A stretch of DNA of 64,000 nt, taken from Kitasatospora sp040298565 (GTDB taxonomy: Bacteria; Actinomycetota; Actinomycetes; Streptomycetales; Streptomycetaceae). The DNA lies in contig NZ_JBEPAK010000002.1 of NCBI RefSeq assembly GCF_040298565.1, forward strand, positions 76,943-140,942, given 5' to 3'. Positions 62,004 through 64,000 of the stretch are shown here, piece by piece; the stretch's first letter is position 1, and every line of letters begins with the position of its first letter. Under the pieces are notes generated by a model. It had not been told where the DNA came from. It searched no databases and saw only the letters and a list, made by a program, of their open reading frames with translations. A program made the translations under genes and the position numbers.

Positions 62004-62238
62004 TGTGGCTCCCTTCTTGAACCTCGTTGAGTTTATGGATTCCTGGGCGGTACCGGCGAGTAGCCCCAGGTTGTGAACTATCCCACACGCTCGGTGATGG
62101 GAAATCCGGTGCTGATCACCGTCCGTCGGCAACCGCGCAGGTGGTGGCCGGTGAGCTGCCGCCGGACCGGTCGACGGTGGGTGACCGGGTGGCGGCGTGG
62201 CGGGACGGTGTCATGGGACACACCCTCCCGCAGCCCGC

Positions 62239-62973
62239 TTAAACCGCGGTCGAGGCGGGTGCGGGGCGCCGCTGGGCCTCGGTCGTCACGTCGGCGGCGA
62301 GCTCGACCATGTCCGGCCCGTACGCGGCCGGGTTGACCACCCGTAGGACGAGCGCGAACGTCCCGTCGCGGCCGTACCGGCGGGCGAGTTCGCGGTGGTG
62401 GGAGACGAGGTAGCGCACTCCGGCCTGGTTGGCGACGCCGGTCTGGCCGGCTATCAGGAAGACCGGGCGGCCGCCCTCGGGGGTGGCGATCCGGGCCAGC
62501 AGGGTGTGTGCCTGGTCCTGGTCGGCGCGGAAGTCGCGCTCGCCCACCACGATCACGTTGCTGCCCGGGCCGGGGCCGGAGGTGATCAGCACGCCCGGCA
62601 GCCCCCAGGCCAGGTGGGCGGCCACCCGCTCGTTGCTCACCGGACCGCCCAGGCAGAGCTCGGTCTTGAGGCCCAGACCGCGGTGCGCGGCGTCGTGGGC
62701 GACCAGTTCGGCCCGGGCGCCGCACTCCTCGACCAGCCCCGCCAGCCACATCAGGGCGTAGGCGTCCCGGCGGGTCACGGTGTGCGCGTGCGAGCCCGTC
62801 CCCACGCTGCGGGGCACCACGACCAGGCACTCGCTGGCGGCCGGCAGCCCGAGGAAGGCCCGCATCCGCTCGACCCTGCGGCGCCGCCGCAGGGCCTGGG
62901 CGAGCCAGCCCAGGGCCGCGCTGATGGCGCTGGCCACCAGGCCGAGCACCACGTTGAGCACGCTGTCCGTCAT
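62239..62973 (-). CDS. Membrane-anchored protein of unknown function
   Basis: A 244-residue protein with an N-terminal TM segment (LNVVLGLVASAISAALGWLAQAL) and a stretch of RRRRR, then a cytosolic domain of about 200 residues with alternating hydrophobic strands (CLVVVPRS, GVLITSGPGPGSNVIVVGERDFRAD, PVFLIAGQTGVANQAGVRYLVSHHRELARR). This looks like a Rossmann-type fold, but I recognise no family. In S. coelicolor an equivalent lies between the acc alpha gene and maf. The conserved place suggests a housekeeping role. Confidence 0.75.
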   Translation of the reverse strand: MTDSVLNVVLGLVASAISAALGWLAQALRRRRRVERMRAFLGLPAASECLVVVPRSVGTGSHAHTVTRRDAYALMWLAGLVEECGARAELVAHDAAHRGLGLKTELCLGGPVSNERVAAHLAWGLPGVLITSGPGPGSNVIVVGERDFRADQDQAHTLLARIATPEGGRPVFLIAGQTGVANQAGVRYLVSHHRELARRYGRDGTFALVLRVVNPAAYGPDMVELAADVTTEAQRRPAPASTAV

Positions 62974-63091
62974 CGCCGCGTCCCCTCCCCGTTCGAACGC
63001 CGCTCAGCTTAGGGCGTGTCCGGCGGTTCCCGCCGGGCCCGCGCGACGTGTTCGACGCGCCCGCGGGAGCCCGGGCGGGGGCGGGGGCAGG

Positions 63092-63694
63092 TCACCTGGT
63101 CCACAGATCGGTGATCCGCAGGTCCAGGTCGGCGAGCAGGCGGCGCAGCAACGGCAGGGAGAGGCCGATGACGTTGCCCGGGTCGCCGTCGATGCCGTCG
63201 ATGAACGGGGCCGAGCGGCCGTCCAGGGTGAACGCCCCGGCCACGTACAGCGGTTCGCCGGAGGCCACGTAGGCGGCGACCTCCTCGTCGTCCGGGGTGC
63301 CGAAGCGGACGGTGGTGGAGGCGGTCTCCGAGGACTGGCGGCCGGTCGCGGTGTCGATCACGCAGTGGCCGGTGCGCAGCACGCCGGCCCGGCCGCGCAT
63401 CGACTGCCAGCGGGCCAGTGCCTCGGCGGCGTCGGCGGGCTTGCCGAGGGCCTGGCCGTCCAGCTCCAGGACGGAGTCGCAGCCGATCACCAGTTCGCCG
63501 CCGGTGAGGCCGGCGGCGACGGCCTTGGCCTTGGCCTCGGCGAGGACGAGGGCGAGTTCGGCGGGGGTGGCGGCGCTGATCGCGTCCTCGTCGACGCCGC
63601 TGACCACCACGCGCGGGTCGAGCCCCGCCTGGCGCAGCAGTCCGAGGCGGGCGGGGGAGGCGGAGGCGAGGACGAGGGGGCGCTGGTCGGTCAT
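63092..63694 (-). CDS. maf: Maf family nucleotide pyrophosphatase
   Basis: A 200-residue house-cleaning nucleoside triphosphate pyrophosphatase. It has the signature LASASPARLGLLRQAG, GVDEDAI, KAKAVAAGL, IGCDSVLELDGQALGKP, and FIDGIDGDPGNVIGLSLPLL. ATG 63694 is chosen because TACCCT lies 7 nt upstream; GTG 63700 would add two residues. Unlike canonical Maf, where Thr or Ser follows GCD, it has Ser. Confidence 0.92.
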   Translation of the reverse strand: MTDQRPLVLASASPARLGLLRQAGLDPRVVVSGVDEDAISAATPAELALVLAEAKAKAVAAGLTGGELVIGCDSVLELDGQALGKPADAAEALARWQSMRGRAGVLRTGHCVIDTATGRQSSETASTTVRFGTPDDEEVAAYVASGEPLYVAGAFTLDGRSAPFIDGIDGDPGNVIGLSLPLLRRLLADLDLRITDLWTR

Positions 63695-63701
63695 GCCCAC
63701 C

Positions 63702-63707
63702 AGGGTA
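63702..63707 (-). promoter_or_regulatory. -10 element of maf
   Basis: TACCCT on the minus strand, 7 nt before ATG 63694; likely a leaderless transcript. Confidence 0.5.
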
Positions 63708-63741
63708 GGGGCTGCCGGGGTCCGCCGTTCGGGTGAACGGC

Positions 63742-63882
63742 TCAGGTGAACGACCGGGACAGCATGATCAGGACGGCGCCCACCAGCACCAGGGCGGCGA
63801 GCACCTTGCCGGCCCGCTGCATCCGTTCCTGCATGCGGCGGGCCTCGGGCGAGGGCTCATCGCGGGGGTCTGACCAGAGCAC
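63742..63882 (-). CDS. mmpB: Small membrane protein, MmpB-like
   Basis: A 46-residue protein too short for standard gene calling. It reads VLWSDPRDEPSPEARR, then MQERMQRAGK, a single TM helix (VLAALVLVGAVLIMLSRSF) and stop. The LWSDP start, the Glu/Pro-rich loop and the helix match the streptomycete morphogenic small membrane protein MmpB, as I remember it, at the same place beside maf. GTG 63882 is the start. It is 48 nt from maf on the same strand. Confidence 0.7.
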   Translation of the reverse strand: MLWSDPRDEPSPEARRMQERMQRAGKVLAALVLVGAVLIMLSRSFT

Positions 63883-63914
63883 CCGTCCAGAGTGCGCCGC
63901 CGGGCGCCGGGGCG

Positions 63915-63934
63915 CCTGAGTATCCGTACTCAGG
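63915..63934. promoter_or_regulatory. Perfect inverted repeat upstream of mmpB
   Basis: CCTGAGTA-TCCG-TACTCAGG, a perfect 8 bp stem with a 4 nt loop, 33 bp before the mmpB start. It may be a terminator for an upstream minus-strand gene (probably acc epsilon), an operator, or an RNA element. In one minus-strand frame it is also open. Confidence 0.45.
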
Positions 63935-64000
63935 TTCCGGGGGCAGCACGGGCGTTCCGGCGGCGAGCGGGTGCACGGCGGCGCGGGACGTCGGTCGGGC

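Overview
This 64 kb window is a very GC-rich chromosomal segment of a Streptomycetaceae actinomycete (Streptomyces or, as well, Kitasatospora). Support comes from the GC-saturated third codon positions, the many GTG/TTG starts, promoters whose -10 hexamer lies 6-8 nt before the start codon, and the afsQ1/afsQ2/sigQ locus. From memory the gene order follows S. coelicolor roughly from SCO4813 (purN) to SCO4924. I see no rRNA, tRNA, CRISPR array, phage or large biosynthetic cluster.

Layout: 0-9.6 kb holds housekeeping genes: purN-purH, folD-DUF3017, mdh, a CNNM transporter-like protein, trpS and a LigT-like 2'-5' RNA ligase. 9.9-17.3 kb is envelope-related: a fused glycosyltransferase/glycerophosphotransferase, a second glycosyltransferase, a YihY/BrkB protein, a D-Ala-D-Ala carboxypeptidase and a small SCO4848-type membrane protein. 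17.4-20.8 kb is the sdhCDAB operon on the minus strand. 21-28.4 kb is mixed: a frameshifted lipoprotein gene, an OHCU decarboxylase with a CTG start, a secreted tripeptidyl-aminopeptidase-like lipoprotein, an SDR enzyme, an acyl-CoA mutase large subunit and an M20 amidohydrolase. 28.7-40 kb is nucleoside uptake and catabolism: bmpA, an ABC ATPase, two permeases, cdd, deoA, then add, with a Uma2 gene and an MFS/LysR pair between. 40-49 kb carries surface and signalling genes: a small secreted protein, a PspC protein, a sortase (LAXTG) substrate, PhzF, VanZ, a lipoprotein, afsQ2, afsQ1 and sigQ. 49-56.3 kb returns to nucleoside catabolism: two aldehyde dehydrogenase genes, deoC, a phosphohexomutase and a purine nucleoside phosphorylase. 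56.5-64 kb has a 207 bp MITE-like element, a gamma-glutamylcyclotransferase-like gene, an LpdA-type flavoprotein, a DeoR regulator, a biotin carboxylase (acc alpha), an unknown membrane protein, maf and a short mmpB-like gene.

The main result is regulatory. A 12 bp palindrome, CTACGCGCGTAG, occurs at six places (four exact, two with 1-2 changes). Five lie in the promoters of bmpA, deoA, add, deoC and the purine nucleoside phosphorylase, touching or just upstream of the predicted -10. The sixth is in the intergenic region before purN. Together these genes form a pathway: uptake (BmpA plus ABC), deamination (Cdd, Add), phosphorolysis (DeoA, PNP), isomerisation of pentose-1-phosphate (the mutase), aldol cleavage to glyceraldehyde-3-phosphate and acetaldehyde (DeoC), and acetaldehyde oxidation by a full ALDH coupled to a cysteine-less, truncated ALDH that resembles a split ALDH16. 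The regulator reading the palindrome is not identified here.

Other points of note: a TamR-like palindrome before mdh, an exact AfsQ1-type box between afsQ1 and sigQ, a MITE whose end supplies the stop codon of the neighbouring gene, and two genes without an ordinary start codon.
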